A stretch of DNA of 64,000 nt from Bolinopsis microptera (GCF_026151205.1 NC_087079.1:1142028-1206027); one strand, 5' to 3'; numbered from the stretch's first letter, positions 40,551 through 53,850 are shown. Numbers and translations: made by a program. Notes: generated by a model from the letters alone, not told the origin.

Positions 40551-43500
40551 ATGTCAAGAAGTAGTGTTGGTAAGAAACCTATCGGTCTACACTTACCTCG
40601 AATAACAGTACCGAGAGATAGTATACAAGTCCGGAGGGGTGAGAGTGGGCTCAGCAGCGATGCCACTAGCATGATCAGTAGCACAAGTGGACACGGAGAT
40701 GGGATCACAACTTATAACATCCTTGCTACAGTCGCTGAAAGGTTACCGATGGTAGATTCTAGCGAGGATAACGAAAGCACGTCCAACTGCATGATACCGG
40801 GTCCTACGACGCTAAAAATGGTGGCACCAGCCTCTCAGATGCTGTCCTTAAATATGAAAAATGCTATAAACAGCCTCGACCCCAGTAATGATATCAATAT
40901 TGCTCAAGTCATCTCTGAGATCAAAACAGAGAGAAGCTTCATAGCTGGCCCAAAGAATTCGCTCTTTCAACAAGTTCTGAAGGCGAAGACAGAAGAGAAC
41001 AAGCGTATAACGAAGAGCATTAAGACATCTAGTGAACAAGCGAAAACAAGGTCAGTTTTTTATCATCTTGTTGATACACGTTGCATATCTCTTTCACAGC
41101 CTGCCGGCTTTGCGCGCGAAATTAAAAGAGATATGCGACGTGTATATCAATTATCTTGCTGTGATACAAAGTTTTATCTATCATATGTGTATCAGTAGTT
41201 AGCTGTTTGTGGAATCGCCGTAATTTCTGTAATTATGTGATTTTCTTCTACCCAGGTGGAAAATGACCAGAAATGCGGTTTCTCATCCTCCCAACAATGA
41301 GACTCTGTTTAAGCCCGGTAAAAAAGAATCTGGCGCCTCCCAGTCAAATTCAAACGAGCTGAGTGATCTAGCTATCGACGTCAGAAGTGATGTTGAAAAA
41401 CTTCATCTTCATGATCAGAAAGAACGGACTCCAAACTCACGTGGCCTAAAAACGTTAGCAAAGATGTTTAATACGGATAGAGGCTCCGTTTCTGACACAC
41501 CCACGATATTTGCTTTGCTTAGAGCATCGCACATTGTTAGTAAGTGTTTTTAGAACTAATAAATTTATTATTGATTTTGAATGAGAATACAAAATAATCG
41601 ACATCATGAGGCATTAAAATGCTAAGTTCTTATGTACATGTTCATGAGTCGCTTTAGATGGCTTGAACTGAATCTTTGGATTTGAGTTCTTTTTGGCTAT
41701 AAAGCGATGTACAAATTTCTAGTTATCATTATTATTATTACGTTGGGTGAAAGTTATACAGGGGTATACATTATAGACCATATTGTATAAATACTTAAAG
41801 CATGGGTAAGTGGTAGAAGTTCTGGGGTATTACAGGTAATAGTTCTACCCCCAGACTCACAAACACCACCTCCATCTAAAAAATTAGAATTTGGAAGATA
41901 TTATAATTACATTTATTTCATGTTGAATTTCATATAAGATCGCCCTTCATATAAAGTCTTTCTAATAAAGCAATGATACTTTCGGATAATACATTCAGAT
42001 AAAACTCTCTTAGGTGTTGCTGTTGTAACCCACCAACAGCGAGAGAGCCAAGAAGATGAATTAACAGCATATGAACATACTCTAAATAGTTACTTGTCTT
42101 TCATTCCTGACCTCAGTATCGTGAACACGATCAGGTGAATATTTAAAAAATTTGTGGTACCACATTCTGCATTAAACCTTTATCTTGCAGAGATAAGAGC
42201 CTGTTAAAAAGTTAAATTCAGTCCAGTAAACCCGTAGTTGTTATGTGTCATAATTACATGGAAATACCATGTTATCATAATACGATACAATACTTTTTTA
42301 TAATACCTTTCAGAGCCCAGACTAAATCGCTGGAAGAATTTCAAGGCGTTGCAATGTTTGCTGATGTTTCAGGGTTCACAGTATTGTGTGCCACATACGG
42401 CGTGGTCAACATAAGCAAGCTCAAAGAAATCCTCAATTTAGTCATGGGAAATATCGTCGATGAAATTTTGATGAGTGGCGGTGATATCGTATCATTTGCT
42501 GGTGACGCTATCTTTGCCGTTTGGAGAACACATTCGCTCGAGGAGAGGTCCGCAATACTGCCCAAAGTCCTCAAGTGCTCGGTTCACATCCAGGACGCTG
42601 TCAATTTAGCAGTCGATAAGTCCATAACTCTGAGAGTGAAAGTTGGGCTAGCCGTTGGTAAAATGTTCTCATTTCATCTGCAATCCAGCAGCCGAGATCA
42701 TTTAGCTGTAGTTGGTCCTGCGGTCAAGGACGTCAATAAGGCTGAGGGTTCTTGTGTCGCTGGAAACATTATTTGTTCTCAGCAGTTCTTTGACGAGTTC
42801 CCCCAGAAAGAAAGATACCCTTTTCAACTATCTAAACCCGGATTTGTTCAGCTTTGGCCCCCGAAAAATAACGCCAAAACACAGGTTATCACATTGCTTG
42901 AAAATCTTGGTAATGGTAATCATGTTACTCTAGACCGCGTTAAAGTGGTTAGGAAAATTGCAGATGACTTAGTCAAACAGGATATGTTGAAGCGTTACAT
43001 TCCTGATTATCTTCGATTCCAGCTACAAGAAGGCCAGGGTACAAGTTGGGCCTCGCAAGTTCGAAATATTACAACACTTTTCATTTCCCTCGTCTTCGCT
43101 GACTCTGAAAAGGTGTCTAGTGATCATGAAAATGTTCAGGATGCACTGGTCTGTATCGACGAGATTGTCGATAAAATGAACGGCACAGTTAATAAAATAT
43201 TCACATTTGATAAAGGCTGCACAATTCTTGTTGCTTTTGGAACCCAAGGTTACAAAATGAATGATGATCCTCGTCGAGCTCTTAAAACTGCACAGATGAT
43301 CTTACCATCACTCCAGAATAAAGTGACAGACTTTCAAGGTGTTTCGATAGGTGTAACTACGGGACTTTGTTTTTGTGGCATGGTAGGGCATGAAGAGCGC
43401 CACGAATACACCATCATTGGTCACCAGGTAAATCTCGCATGTCGACTTATGAGCAACTACCCTTTCTGTGTGGCATGTGATGAAAGTACCAAGAAACTAT

Positions 43501-46500
43501 CCACCCTTCCTGACTCTGCTTTCACTGCCCTCCCTCCGAAAGTCTTGAAGGGTGTGCCTCCTGGTGGTCTATATTTCAAATACAATGACCTTAATGTTTC
43601 AGAAGAAATCCTTTGCAAAGGTAGAAGAGCATTAGATATTGATAATAGGCAAGTAAGAATTGTTGGTCGGGCACGTGAATTGGACGCTTTGTACTCGTGC
43701 ATTGTCGAAGCCGAGAATTGTGAAGCTGGGAAGGCTCAGAACACCATCATAATAGAGGCCCAAGCTGGATTTGGGAAATCCAGGCTTCTGGAGCAATATA
43801 TGGTTGTTGGTCAGCGGAAAAACTTCAAAGTCATTATGGTACCATTAGTTATGGATGAAATGACAACCCCCTTTTTCGCGGTCAAGATGGTGATGTTTAA
43901 GCTATTGGAGTTGGGCAAGCCGAATAATTTCAGGAACAAAGAAGGCGTGATCGCTAGATATGTCCCAGAATATCTTCGTTGTGATATGTGCGTGTTGAAT
44001 GAAATTCTTGGGACCAAATTCAAGAGAGATTCCGCTCGGGATTTCAGTTACAAAAACCTGCACAAACTCCTCAAAATTTTATTGAAAGAAATTATTGGAG
44101 ATGAGTCCTATTTGTTCATCATAGATAACGCCATGTACATGGATGAGCAATCCTGGGAGTTCCTCTCTCATTTGATTACCTTAAGAAAAAAAATCATCCT
44201 AACATTGTCTATGAAACGGACCAGCCACAAGCGATCAAGAGCCGAATTTCAGCTCATTAATAATTCTCGAGCCAAGAAATTTGTTTTGGAAGCCTTTAGC
44301 CTAGATGAAGTGGAAGAATTCTGCAAAGCTCTTTTAAATGTAAGGGATATCCCAACACAACTTGTTCGCATGTTGAAAGAGAAAACCAGAGGGATCCCCC
44401 AGTATTGCGAGGGGTTGTTGAAGAAGATGCTTAAGGAGCAGGTTGTAAGGGTGGTGAATGATATGGAGGCTTATAAAGCTATTGGGAATGCCCCTAGGCA
44501 TAGCAGATCACCTAGGGTATCTAAGACTAAACGATTCAGCATCTTCAGTAGTACTAATACTGGTAAGTAATTTCATGCTGATATATTTCCAGGTGGGCCT
44601 GGGGAGGGGGGGGGGGGGACAACCCCATTGCCCATTTATTCCTCAACTTTTGGTCGAATGGGCATCGATGGGTATCGCTGATTTCAAGCGCAAGCCTTAA
44701 AAACTGCTAAGAATTATGACTAAAATGAACATCGCCATCGTGTTCGCCGTCGTTTAATTCAAGCGAGTAAAGATACATTCTAGCTCAATAGAGTTTGCTA
44801 TTAGAAATATTTATTTGTAGATTTTGACCAAAAATTATGAAAATTATGCTCATTTCGCCTATTTTCTCCTAAAATTTGGGTCAAATGTGCAACTATGGCC
44901 CCCCCATTCCCCCACCAAAAGGCATCGTACATTTATTACCACGGTATCGCTGCTGCATATTGTGTCGAATATCATCTTACCGTTGCCTATATTTTCAGTC
45001 AAACCAATCGCTGACACATCGCACATAAGGAAGAAGATTGTTGAGGATGAGTCAAATTCAAGTCTACATGAAGTGGCAGAGCCTAGTGCTTGTTGTGGAG
45101 GGTGTCTCCCTGGCGCTGGGCCGAAGGAGCAGGTTTACAATTTTATTTTTAAGAAGGAGGGTTCGGTTTTAAGACTTAAACAGCAAAAACTATGTACATA
45201 TCTAGAAAATTTATAATTTACTCATACATGTCATACAGGTCAACAATTTGAATCCGACGGCCACGGAGTGGTTTGATGATCTGGTTCAAACAGTCGATTC
45301 TACGAAAATATGTATACTTAACGAATCTGTCAATTTAGCAACAGTGGCGTTACCGGAAAGCTTAAAGGAGTTGTTTTTAGCTCAATTTGACAGGTTTCTC
45401 TTACTCTTAGTTTCTTTTCTAGTTAAAATGTCCATGATTTGAGTTTGTTTGTTTACTTTATCAAACTTTGAATAGAATAGCTTGAGAAGAACTCCCTGAC
45501 TCAAAATAATTTACATCCAGTATTTAATGAAATGAGTAATTGATTAATTAATTAAATCCGCAGGTTGGCAGTAACAGAGCAAGTAACGATGAAATGCTGC
45601 GCTGTTCTGGGAACCCGCTTCAGCCTCTCCCTCCTAAAGTCCGTCCTACCACACCGGACCTCCACACAGATTAACCACAGTGTCCGGAAAATGGTACGCG
45701 AACAGATGCTGGAGTGTGGTGGCGATTTTGGCATCGGTAACGAGTGTAATAATAAGTTCTGTCCTAAAGGGGGACGAGTCGTCTTGAGTGGCGACTTGGA
45801 AAATGTGGGTGACGCTAATGTTTTAAGAATTTTACTGCCACGATTTTGTAATTTTCATGACGTGGCATCATTAATATCCGACGAATATTATATTATTAAT
45901 AAATATTATTAATAAATTGTTGATTATAAGTGTTGTTTCTTGGTCGATGGAAGGTTTGTGGCTTTCCTATGGATATAATCTTTTTACTGACAGAACTCAA
46001 TTCCAGGTCCCAATATGTGAGATGATACGTTTTAGTACCCAGTTTTCTGCGGAGATCCTCAGAGATCTTCTCCTTCCCGAACAAAGGATCAGGATCCACG
46101 AGACCGCTGCTCGAGTTCTTGAGAAGAAGATCATGCGTTATGATTTCTGTTGTAAAAAGGAGTTCTTTGGGAACGTTTTCAAGATAACCGCTATGGGTGA
46201 TACCAGGGGTAAGAACTCCTCGATCCTGCTATTTATGTTTTCATTTTCCACTTCCTTTCAATTTCTTCTTTACATAATGTTGTTCGTAATTCATATTTAT
46301 TGTTTATTCATCCTTCTTTCCGTTTTGTCCATCGATTCTAATAATATCAATATAGGTTTCAAAACAAATTATCTTTTTTGCTTTATCTAACTGGAACATC
46401 TATCAACTGATATCGATTTCAGTACCGGACTGGGCATTGAGAGCGCGTGAGCGACGTGTTTCCAACACCGGAACAGATATAGTAGAACTTGAGCAGCGCT

Positions 46501-48210
46501 TCAACGAGAGCATGCACAGCAGTCAAGATAGTTTCCAACTTCCAGTGGCAATGCCACGTGAGCGGCGCTTTTCTGGGGACAGCACAAAATCAAATACGAA
46601 AGTGTGTCAGTGCCATACCATGTTCACAACCATCTACCCTCAGATTATCAGGCATTTTAAAGCCGCCGGGACTAATCATAGGTACGTTGACACCTTTCAG
46701 TTTCAATATACTATTAATATAATGACATCTTATTGATTTAATACTATTGATATAATATTTATTATTTATATACTGTTACAATTTTTTGTCTCTGAATAAA
46801 CCTACTAAATACCTTAAGAACGACAAATTTAGTCTACCATAAATTCAGTTAAAATTTTGAATAAAATTGTTGTAAATCAAATTTATTGATACTACATTTT
46901 TCGGCGACTAATTTAAAAGTAGACCAAAATTTCAGTAGAGCATATATGACATGAATATTATTGAGCTTACATTGTTTATAATAATATAATGACATCACCG
47001 TTCCTACTGCTGAACTACTTTGACTATTACACGTGTAATCCACAGCTTTTATGCTTTCACAATTCACATGCTCTTCCTTCCTTTTCCCATCAGGTAGTAT
47101 CTGCATCTAGTTTAACTCATTAAGTAATCATGTGAAACGACCCCTTCTAGAATTTAGCCTTTAAAACCACTGCTCTATGTAAATGTAATGGAAAAATCAA
47201 ATAAATGGAATGGAAAATGGTCTCGAAAAGTCAATAAATAAGACTAAAATTGTTGTAGACTAAAAATTTGCGGAATTCGTGACTAAAATTATGGTTACCA
47301 AAATTTGTATAACCAAATTTATTAGCCTTAAGGTATCAATCATGATTTGTTTCTATGACTATAGCTCAAACTTTGGAAATTTGAGAATTACTGCTATATT
47401 CCTATTCGAAGCTTATTTAGTCAAAATTCAGTTTATTTGAAGCGCTCTGCTCGGCGGGAGCTCTAGGAATGGCGCTGAGTTTTACATTTGAAGCTGTCAC
47501 CTACCTTGAAGAAGCATTACTCCTCTTCAAGACCAGAACCAAGCTAAATGATATGCACAGGTAAAGAGAAGGTCGATCTCCGGCTCGACAGGGAGGGGCT
47601 TGCCCCTAACCAGAACCTGGGCTGTATACTTTGTGTTAGAACTTTTTATAAACTCTTTTGTCCGATACTCGAAACTTGTGAATAATTCGTTCATGGTCAG
47701 ATTTCTTTTTTATTGCAAAACTGTAAGAATAACGCACTCACCGATATTTCAGGGCGTGTTTGTCGAGTTTATTGTGTCTGGCAATGTACTTGTGTCCCAA
47801 TCCTACCACACAAAGACTGTACAAAGAGGCATTACATCTGGGAGGACATGCTCAGGTATTTGCCTTTGTTTTGCTTTAATTTTAGTGTTTGTCTCTTGAG
47901 TTGTGATGTTTAAATCCTCATGATATGGTTTGTGCACTGTACCTAGATGCTCAAATAAAAAGTTTACAACACTTTTCTGGAATGTGGCCGCATAGCTTCT
48001 GACCACGAGACAGAGATGTACGTTTCAAAACTGATGATTTTTATACTCGGTTAATAGTTTTGCTCGTTTATATTGCGCCGAGCAATCGAGAAATGATCTA
48101 TAATTCCTTACATTGTGAACATTCCGCAGGTGATTTACAAGTACAACGTGTCCTGTCTCTCCTACATGTGCGGAAGAGGACAGAATGATGAGTCCACTGT
48201 AGACTTTTAA
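40551..48210 (+). CDS. ADCY10: Soluble (bicarbonate-type) adenylyl cyclase
   Basis: Twelve exons keep frame: 40551-41050, 41256-41539, 42014-42134, 42314-44562, 44999-45132, 45239-45393, 45564-45804 (donor uncertain), 46007-46208, 46423-46681, 47432-47560, 47753-47855, 48130-48210; about 1485 residues. It makes cAMP from ATP in cytosol. Residues 1-300 are a non-conserved Ser-rich extension. Catalytic C1 has FADVSGFT (D319) and FAGDA (D366), the metal aspartates. C2 has IFTFDKGCTIL (base-binding lysine), HEYTIIG and QVNLACRL (Asn, Arg of catalysis). Then comes a P-loop NTPase (AGFGKSR near 786) with IIDNAMYMD, and a helical C-terminus with CQCHTMFTTIYPQ. Mammalian sAC is 1610 residues. The lysine and arginine that hold bicarbonate in the human enzyme (K95, R176) align with Ser362 and an Asn here. 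Confidence 0.92.
41755..41890 (+). mobile_element. Dispersed repeat copy in cyclase intron
   Basis: Inverted diverged partner of about 4728-4850 in the GCAT intron. Lies in the intron 41540-42013. Ends unresolved; may extend left to about 41630. Confidence 0.6.
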
Positions 48211-48651
48211 TGCGACTTAGTTAATGTTTTCTTTGACGATTCAACTTATATCGGATGTTTAACTTGTTAATGAAGTAAAAAGACAAACTGGCAAATGAGA
48301 AATACAATCAAATGATACAGCACCAATTAAATTCAATCTTAAATAATAACTCAAAATCAAACAAAGATAAAAACACAATAAATATAATATCCTTAAAAGA
48401 AAGATAGCAATTTTTCAAAGATTTTCAGTATCGCTGCTAGGTAGTCTATCAAAATAAATGTTTGTAAAATCACATTCAGCATCTTTGTACATTTGTATAT
48501 TTGTGGGGGGGGGTTAAAACTTGATAAACTTGGTTTTTAAGTGAGATGGAGTTTGTGGAGAATATTTATTTTGGCTCTACCCAATTCTATTAGTCATTGG
48601 TTCACAGTTCCTGAGTTGGCTAAGAGCCAGGAAGCAGGAAGTAGTCCACTC

Positions 48652-49445
48652 TCAACAGACAAAATAGAAGAGAATAGTGGAGAGGAGAAGAGAAGTTGTC
48701 ACTGACACTCCAATTCCAGCGTTGAAGTCTCTACCGGGGATATGTTCAAAACACAGATCTTCTGTACATGTCACACACTCCCCCTGAAATAGAAAATTAA
48801 CTGTATTGAAATAAGTAATATTTGTCAAATAACTCTTTATTGTGGCTTAATACGCATAATTAAAAACGTATAGAATGCTGTCTGAAAATAGATAAGATTT
48901 AAGCGGGTAAAAGTCCATCCAAAGTCCAAACCCTGGCTCCATTATAACGCGAAGACTTAATGTTTTAACTTTTATGAAAATCAAGGATAAGGTTTTCAAT
49001 GGTCACCTCTTCTACTTTTATCTTAGGATCTGGTTTCGTGACGTTGAGTGAGGTAAGAGATTTAGAGATAGCGTAGGGACCGAACTCCATCTGACCTTCA
49101 CCGTTACCACTCCCGTCACAGTGACCGCAGGCGTAGTACACCTTGGAGTAGTTCACTACTCGATACTTGAACCTGGAGGATAATATCGATAAATGTACTG
49201 ATACATGGCACTTAGTAGTTCAATTAATGAATTTTACAAGACCATTCTACTGGTGAACAGCAAGTGTATTACTTTTTACACGCGGCATTGTTGGCAGTGG
49301 GCCAAAACACGGCACAGTCGCTCATCACCGTTCTTCCTTCGTCCCTGTCTAGAACTGTATTTCTCACAATCTCGCCCACTCTACAGTGGAGACTGTACAG
49401 ACACGCTGGTAACCATAGCAACAACACCACTCGTTCCAACCTCAT
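48652..49445 (-). CDS. GPI-type Ly6-like cysteine-rich protein A
   Basis: Three exons on the minus strand: 49445-49273, 49172-49016 (or to 49007), 48783-48652; about 153 residues. Signal peptide (MRLERVVLLLWLPACLYS), then HCRVGEIV, SDCAVFWPTAN, ACKKFKYRVVNY, YYACGHCDG and GPYAISKSL; exon 3 gives GECVTCTEDLCFEHIP and NAG, then a hydrophobic tail (SLLLSTILFYFVC) without basic residues after it, typical of a GPI-attachment signal. The terminal C-x-x-D-x-C-x resembles the end of three-finger (Ly6/uPAR) domains. Without the last splice, exon 2 would run to a stop at 48965. Its paralogue at 53851-54719 has the same exons, phases and cysteines, which supports the model. An AG lies 1 nt before the ATG. 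Confidence 0.75.
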
Positions 49446-50603
49446 TCTGGGATCACATTATTGAGAAATTGGAGCAGGATTGTCACGGGACCTGCTCACT
49501 GCAGGAATTCTAGTTGACCCGAAAACAGAAAGTACAGGCTGAAGCGAGTAAGTTCTTAAAAGCTTTAATCATAAAAGTTTTATCATATCCACTAATCCAC
49601 AATTAACTATCCATGGAAACGATCTAGATATGGGCCACCCCTGTAACCTTAATACCTCAAATTAACTCATCAAGCAACTTTAAGAGGTTTAAGTACTTTT
49701 ACGTAGCGGTAGTATACCCACTACTTCTAGCTAGTAACAAAGCAAAAATTATAATCTTATAACCTCTCAAACCCACGCGACACAAATCTAATCCAACTCA
49801 GCCGAAAGAGAGACACACTGAAAACACGGCGAATACAATAGAGCAGCACACAACCACCTGGTGTACCAGTACGCTCTCTTATTATACTCCAGGTGGTCCG
49901 TGGTATACAAGGGCTATTATCCCATTATCTTGTAAATATACAGCCAGTGTAGCTGTGAGTGTACACTACAGGCAGTGAAAAGATGTTGGGTAGACTAGAG
50001 AATAGTTGAATAGCTTGTGGTAGAGCATACTGTTTTATCACTGCAGTGATAATGACAGTGTGCTCTACCACAAGCTCATAAAGTCACGAGATATAATTAA
50101 CATGTAACCGTTTAAAAGCACGGTATTATATGTTAATTCAACTATTGTCTAGTCTACCCAACATCTTTTCATCTTTTGACTTTTGTGTTGAGCGCATAAT
50201 AGGCACGTTTTCTATCTGATTTATAATAATGATCTCTGAAGGATATATAAGGTACAAGCTAACTGAACCTCAAGACAAAGACTTTGGGTATACGTTTTGT
50301 TACTACTACTAGCTGACTTGATATTTTATTTTAAAAAACTCATAAGTAGAAGAATGGATACTCAGCCTTGTCTCAATTAGGAATTTAGGAAAATTTCATA
50401 TGAAAAAAAAAAATACACACAGGATTCATTAGTATATAAATACCTTGGTACACTTTGCTATTAGTTGGGAAATAAACATAATATCTTCTTAAACAATAAA
50501 ACTCCTAAATCAGTGAAATCACTGTTTCACGCAAAAAACATGCTCCACCTCCCAGAATGAAAATAAATCATTGTAACAATTTAACAAGTAAGCTGTTTAG
50601 TGT
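49446..50603. other. Intergenic between gene A and the BPI gene
   Basis: No gene seen apart from the palindromic element at 49977-50170. Confidence 0.4.
49977..50170. mobile_element. Small palindromic MITE
   Basis: Outer arms GAAAAGATGTTGGGTAGACT and complement (about 35 bp), inner arms AGCTTGTGGTAGAGCA and complement, and a core TATCACTGCAGTGATA palindrome. The inner pair is set off-centre, so the single strand could form a branched fold. No clear target duplication. Confidence 0.8.
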
Positions 50604-52235
50604 TTAGAGGTTCACTGTCACATCGTCAGCAGTTACCAGAATGTAATCTTCTCTGTAAGTAACCTTCGCATTGTTAATAACTAAGGTATCCGGAATGTTC
50701 AGGGGCAAACCCCCTTTCAGCTCCTCCCTGATTAAAGAGGGAAGCATTTCTCCAAGCATTCCATTTAGCTGTCTCTCCACCTCTTGAACTTGTGACTCGT
50801 AAAGATCCACTGCACTGCCCCCCGCTATAGTGAACTTAGCGTTAGTTATATTAGAACTCCCAGAGAGAGTTGGCACCAAGTTGTATAGACCATCTGAGAA
50901 GACCAAATCAAGGGTCCCAGTTAATTTCAATGTAGCGTGTATCTCCACTCTGATCTCTTGTGGGATGACAGTGCTAACAAGAGTGACTCTCGCTCTGAGG
51001 TTGGAGTTAACAGCGATCCCCTCAGAGTTAATAACCACTCTTGGAGCTGTAGTGCTCGTCACCCTAAACTTCTCCTGGAAGTTCCTCAACAGCCCCGCGT
51101 GATCACTAGTCGGTATGCTCACAGTCCCCACACTCTTTCCACTCCACTCAACCTCATACTCCTCAGAAGTTCCCGAAGCTTGAGTTGCTGTGAAGTCGAT
51201 CATCCTTAGATGGTGAAAGTCCTCAACAAGACGCGATACCACCTCCTCTGTTACGATCACTGACATGCCCCTCTCTCCTCCTGGCACTAAACTACACCAA
51301 TCAACTGCTGTATCTCTCCTCCTCCTCTTCTCCATTTTATCTAAGCTACTACTAGAAGATGATGTCCACTGAGATGTGGAGACTTCAGTCGTACGTTCCC
51401 GCTCATTATAAGGTATAGTAGGAGGGAAGAAAGGTTCTGTCTCCCTCTCCTCCCTGCCCTCAATCTCTAGATCTGTCTCCCCCAGAACAGTAACTACAGC
51501 ACACCTGTCTCCTCCAGTCACCATCTCAGGCCTGTTGTTTATCCCTATCCGGTGCCCCAGAATGTTTAGAGCGTCATGTCGTTCAAAGACGGCTGTCTCC
51601 AGTTTCCTTGCTCCTTTCATTATCTTTCCGTTAATCTTATCGCAGATTTGGTCCCCCACCTTTTCTCTTATTTCTGACTCGAAGAATCCTACAAAAAGGT
51701 TGATGAGCCAGCTAGCGGAGCTCTCTGAGAAGTAAATGTCCAGTCCCCCAAGATGTGCTGTACAGGCGGTCGGATCAGGCGTGAACCCGACTACTCCTTC
51801 CTCATTCTCTCCTAGAATTACTCGAACATCTATGTTGAAACCTTTTGCTCTAACGGTCACACTACCGTCAAAGTATAAGTTGTAAAACCAGGTCTTCTTA
51901 GTGGCCCTCCAACGGGAGGACACTCTCATGTCTCCACTGACTGTCCCGTCCACTACTAATTTGTCCCCACTTGGATCTTTGTTCAGATCAACCGCAGGTG
52001 TCATGGACAGCTCAGTGAAGTGGAGGTCCCAATAATTAAACTTCACTCCGCTTTTTGTTTTTGAACCAGATATCTTCAGTTCCATAATCTCCTCCGTTGC
52101 TTGGTCAGAGATAATGCGAGCTATATCCCCGATGAGTTCCTCGGAGACCTTCATCACAACCCCCCTGTCTAGAGGTGGTGTCAAAGTGCTGTGAGAGAGG
52201 GCCAGGACGACTGTTAGGAGGAGGACTAGTCTCAT
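50604..52235 (-). CDS. BPI/LBP/CETP-family lipid- and LPS-binding protein
   Basis: 543 residues, one exon. Signal peptide MRLVLLLTVVLALSHS. The N-terminal half shows the BPI barrel pattern, and Cys158 and Cys198 are 40 apart, as in the disulfide of human BPI (C135-C175). A second barrel starts near residue 312 and ends VTADDVTVNL. Family proteins bind lipid A or lipids in two pockets and act in extracellular defence or lipid transfer. The barrels are joined by an unusual linker (about 260-305) rich in Ser, Thr and Glu, ending KRRRRD (303-308), a strong furin-type site. Family members are usually 450-490 residues with many introns; this one is longer and intronless. It lies between two Ly6-like paralogues on the same strand. 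An AG lies 4 nt before the ATG. Confidence 0.85.
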   Translation of the reverse strand: MRLVLLLTVVLALSHSTLTPPLDRGVVMKVSEELIGDIARIISDQATEEIMELKISGSKTKSGVKFNYWDLHFTELSMTPAVDLNKDPSGDKLVVDGTVSGDMRVSSRWRATKKTWFYNLYFDGSVTVRAKGFNIDVRVILGENEEGVVGFTPDPTACTAHLGGLDIYFSESSASWLINLFVGFFESEIREKVGDQICDKINGKIMKGARKLETAVFERHDALNILGHRIGINNRPEMVTGGDRCAVVTVLGETDLEIEGREERETEPFFPPTIPYNERERTTEVSTSQWTSSSSSSLDKMEKRRRRDTAVDWCSLVPGGERGMSVIVTEEVVSRLVEDFHHLRMIDFTATQASGTSEEYEVEWSGKSVGTVSIPTSDHAGLLRNFQEKFRVTSTTAPRVVINSEGIAVNSNLRARVTLVSTVIPQEIRVEIHATLKLTGTLDLVFSDGLYNLVPTLSGSSNITNAKFTIAGGSAVDLYESQVQEVERQLNGMLGEMLPSLIREELKGGLPLNIPDTLVINNAKVTYREDYILVTADDVTVNL

Positions 52236-53850
52236 TGTTCTAGGAATTGTTATCAGCTGAGTTAGAATAGAACAAGATAATACAAGTCCAAAAAACTACT
52301 AAACTACTAAGCTTCCATTCACGGGATAGCCAGTTACTTAGCAACGCATGAGACTCAATCAAAGTACTGGAAGTCAAATTCTCGGAGAGGGCTTCGCAAA
52401 ATATAAATTCATTAACAAAGAATTTTAGCGTGAACGATATAATACGAAGAATTATACTTATACGATTTAAAGGGTTGTGCCTATAATTGTAGTTATACAA
52501 CAAAGTTATCGTCGACCACTCGACCAGTACACAGTGGAAAATGTGTGATTTATAAATTGATGAGAGTTGACTTCTGATAGGTACAGTTCCGGTACAGAGA
52601 ATACGTATTACATTTACGTTAACACGATTAAATTCAAACACCTGTTTGGATTTGTTGAGCATTAGTCGATAAGGCTAAGCTACGTTTCCGCAAAATTGAA
52701 TCCATATTTGCAGATTTTTGTAAATGAGATTTGAAATTATAATTAGAGTATGCTTTGGTTCAAGATACGAGTCGTTTACTGAGGTAACCTTGGCTTAATC
52801 TAATCTAGAACATCCTGAACAGCCGACTTTTAAGATAACATTTATATTTCCTTTTCCAAGAAGTAGAACACACATTTGTAGTTTGTTTGCAAATTTGGAT
52901 TTTTGAAAATAAGAGATTAAGTATGATCAATGACTTTACTTCAACATGAATATTTCTGGATACCAAGGATTTTATTTACGCTCCCATTTCCCAAGTCAAA
53001 ATGTCATGTATAATTATATTTATAAGTACGAGGTCTGTTTAAAATTGTAAATTAAATTATCTTATCAAACTGCACATAATTGTCAGGGTTTGGAAAAGCT
53101 TGGAAAGTCGGAATGCGTTTAAATATGCGAATGATCCCTTATCATGCAGTGAATCACTATGGCATCATGTTTGATACGCGTACGCAATATTTGAACCATG
53201 ACAAGAAGCGGAGTAGAAATTTTCAAGTACAAATGAAATTGAAATCATCATGTTTTTAATTTTCAATACAGCAATAAATGTTAAGTATTATAACAATGCA
53301 AAATAAAACTGTTCTCGGTTCAGCTATACTGAAACTATTCTATTCAATTAGTTCTGTGAACATGGTGGTATAAAGTATAAACACGTGTATTTCTATATAG
53401 GAATCATATATTGGAATCTTCCTGCATTCCACTAACTAACAAAACAAAAAATAATCACATTTGTTACAAATAAGCTTGAAAAAAGCTTGCCATGAGGTTT
53501 GGGATGTTTTAAAAAGCTTCAGTCGCAGCATTAACAATTAAACAATTTAACAGTTACATACACTTTTTGTCATATAAATGAACGAATTTGTCATTTCTAT
53601 GATGAAAACATTAATCCTTGGCTCAAGAAAGTTTAGTTATGAAATACGCTCCCACTAATTCGCTCGCCCCAATTAAAAAAAGTCTTGTGAAAAGGCCCTG
53701 CAGGGTATAAAAGTATTTTTGGACGCTGATTCCGAATCACCCCCCATGGGCTATGACATAGGATACAAATGCTTCCCTGGAGAGTTATGGTCAAAAAACT
53801 GTTTTAAAACCGATTAAATAACCAAAAAATTTAGCAGATACGATAATCTA
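52236..53850. other. Intergenic, AT-rich
   Basis: No supported gene. A 140-codon open frame at 52240-52662 (minus) has no family resemblance and unlikely composition. Confidence 0.4.

Noticed and set aside
52240-52662. 140-codon frame upstream of the BPI gene
   Set aside because: No signal peptide, domain or paralogue; ends directly before the BPI start and is likely chance.
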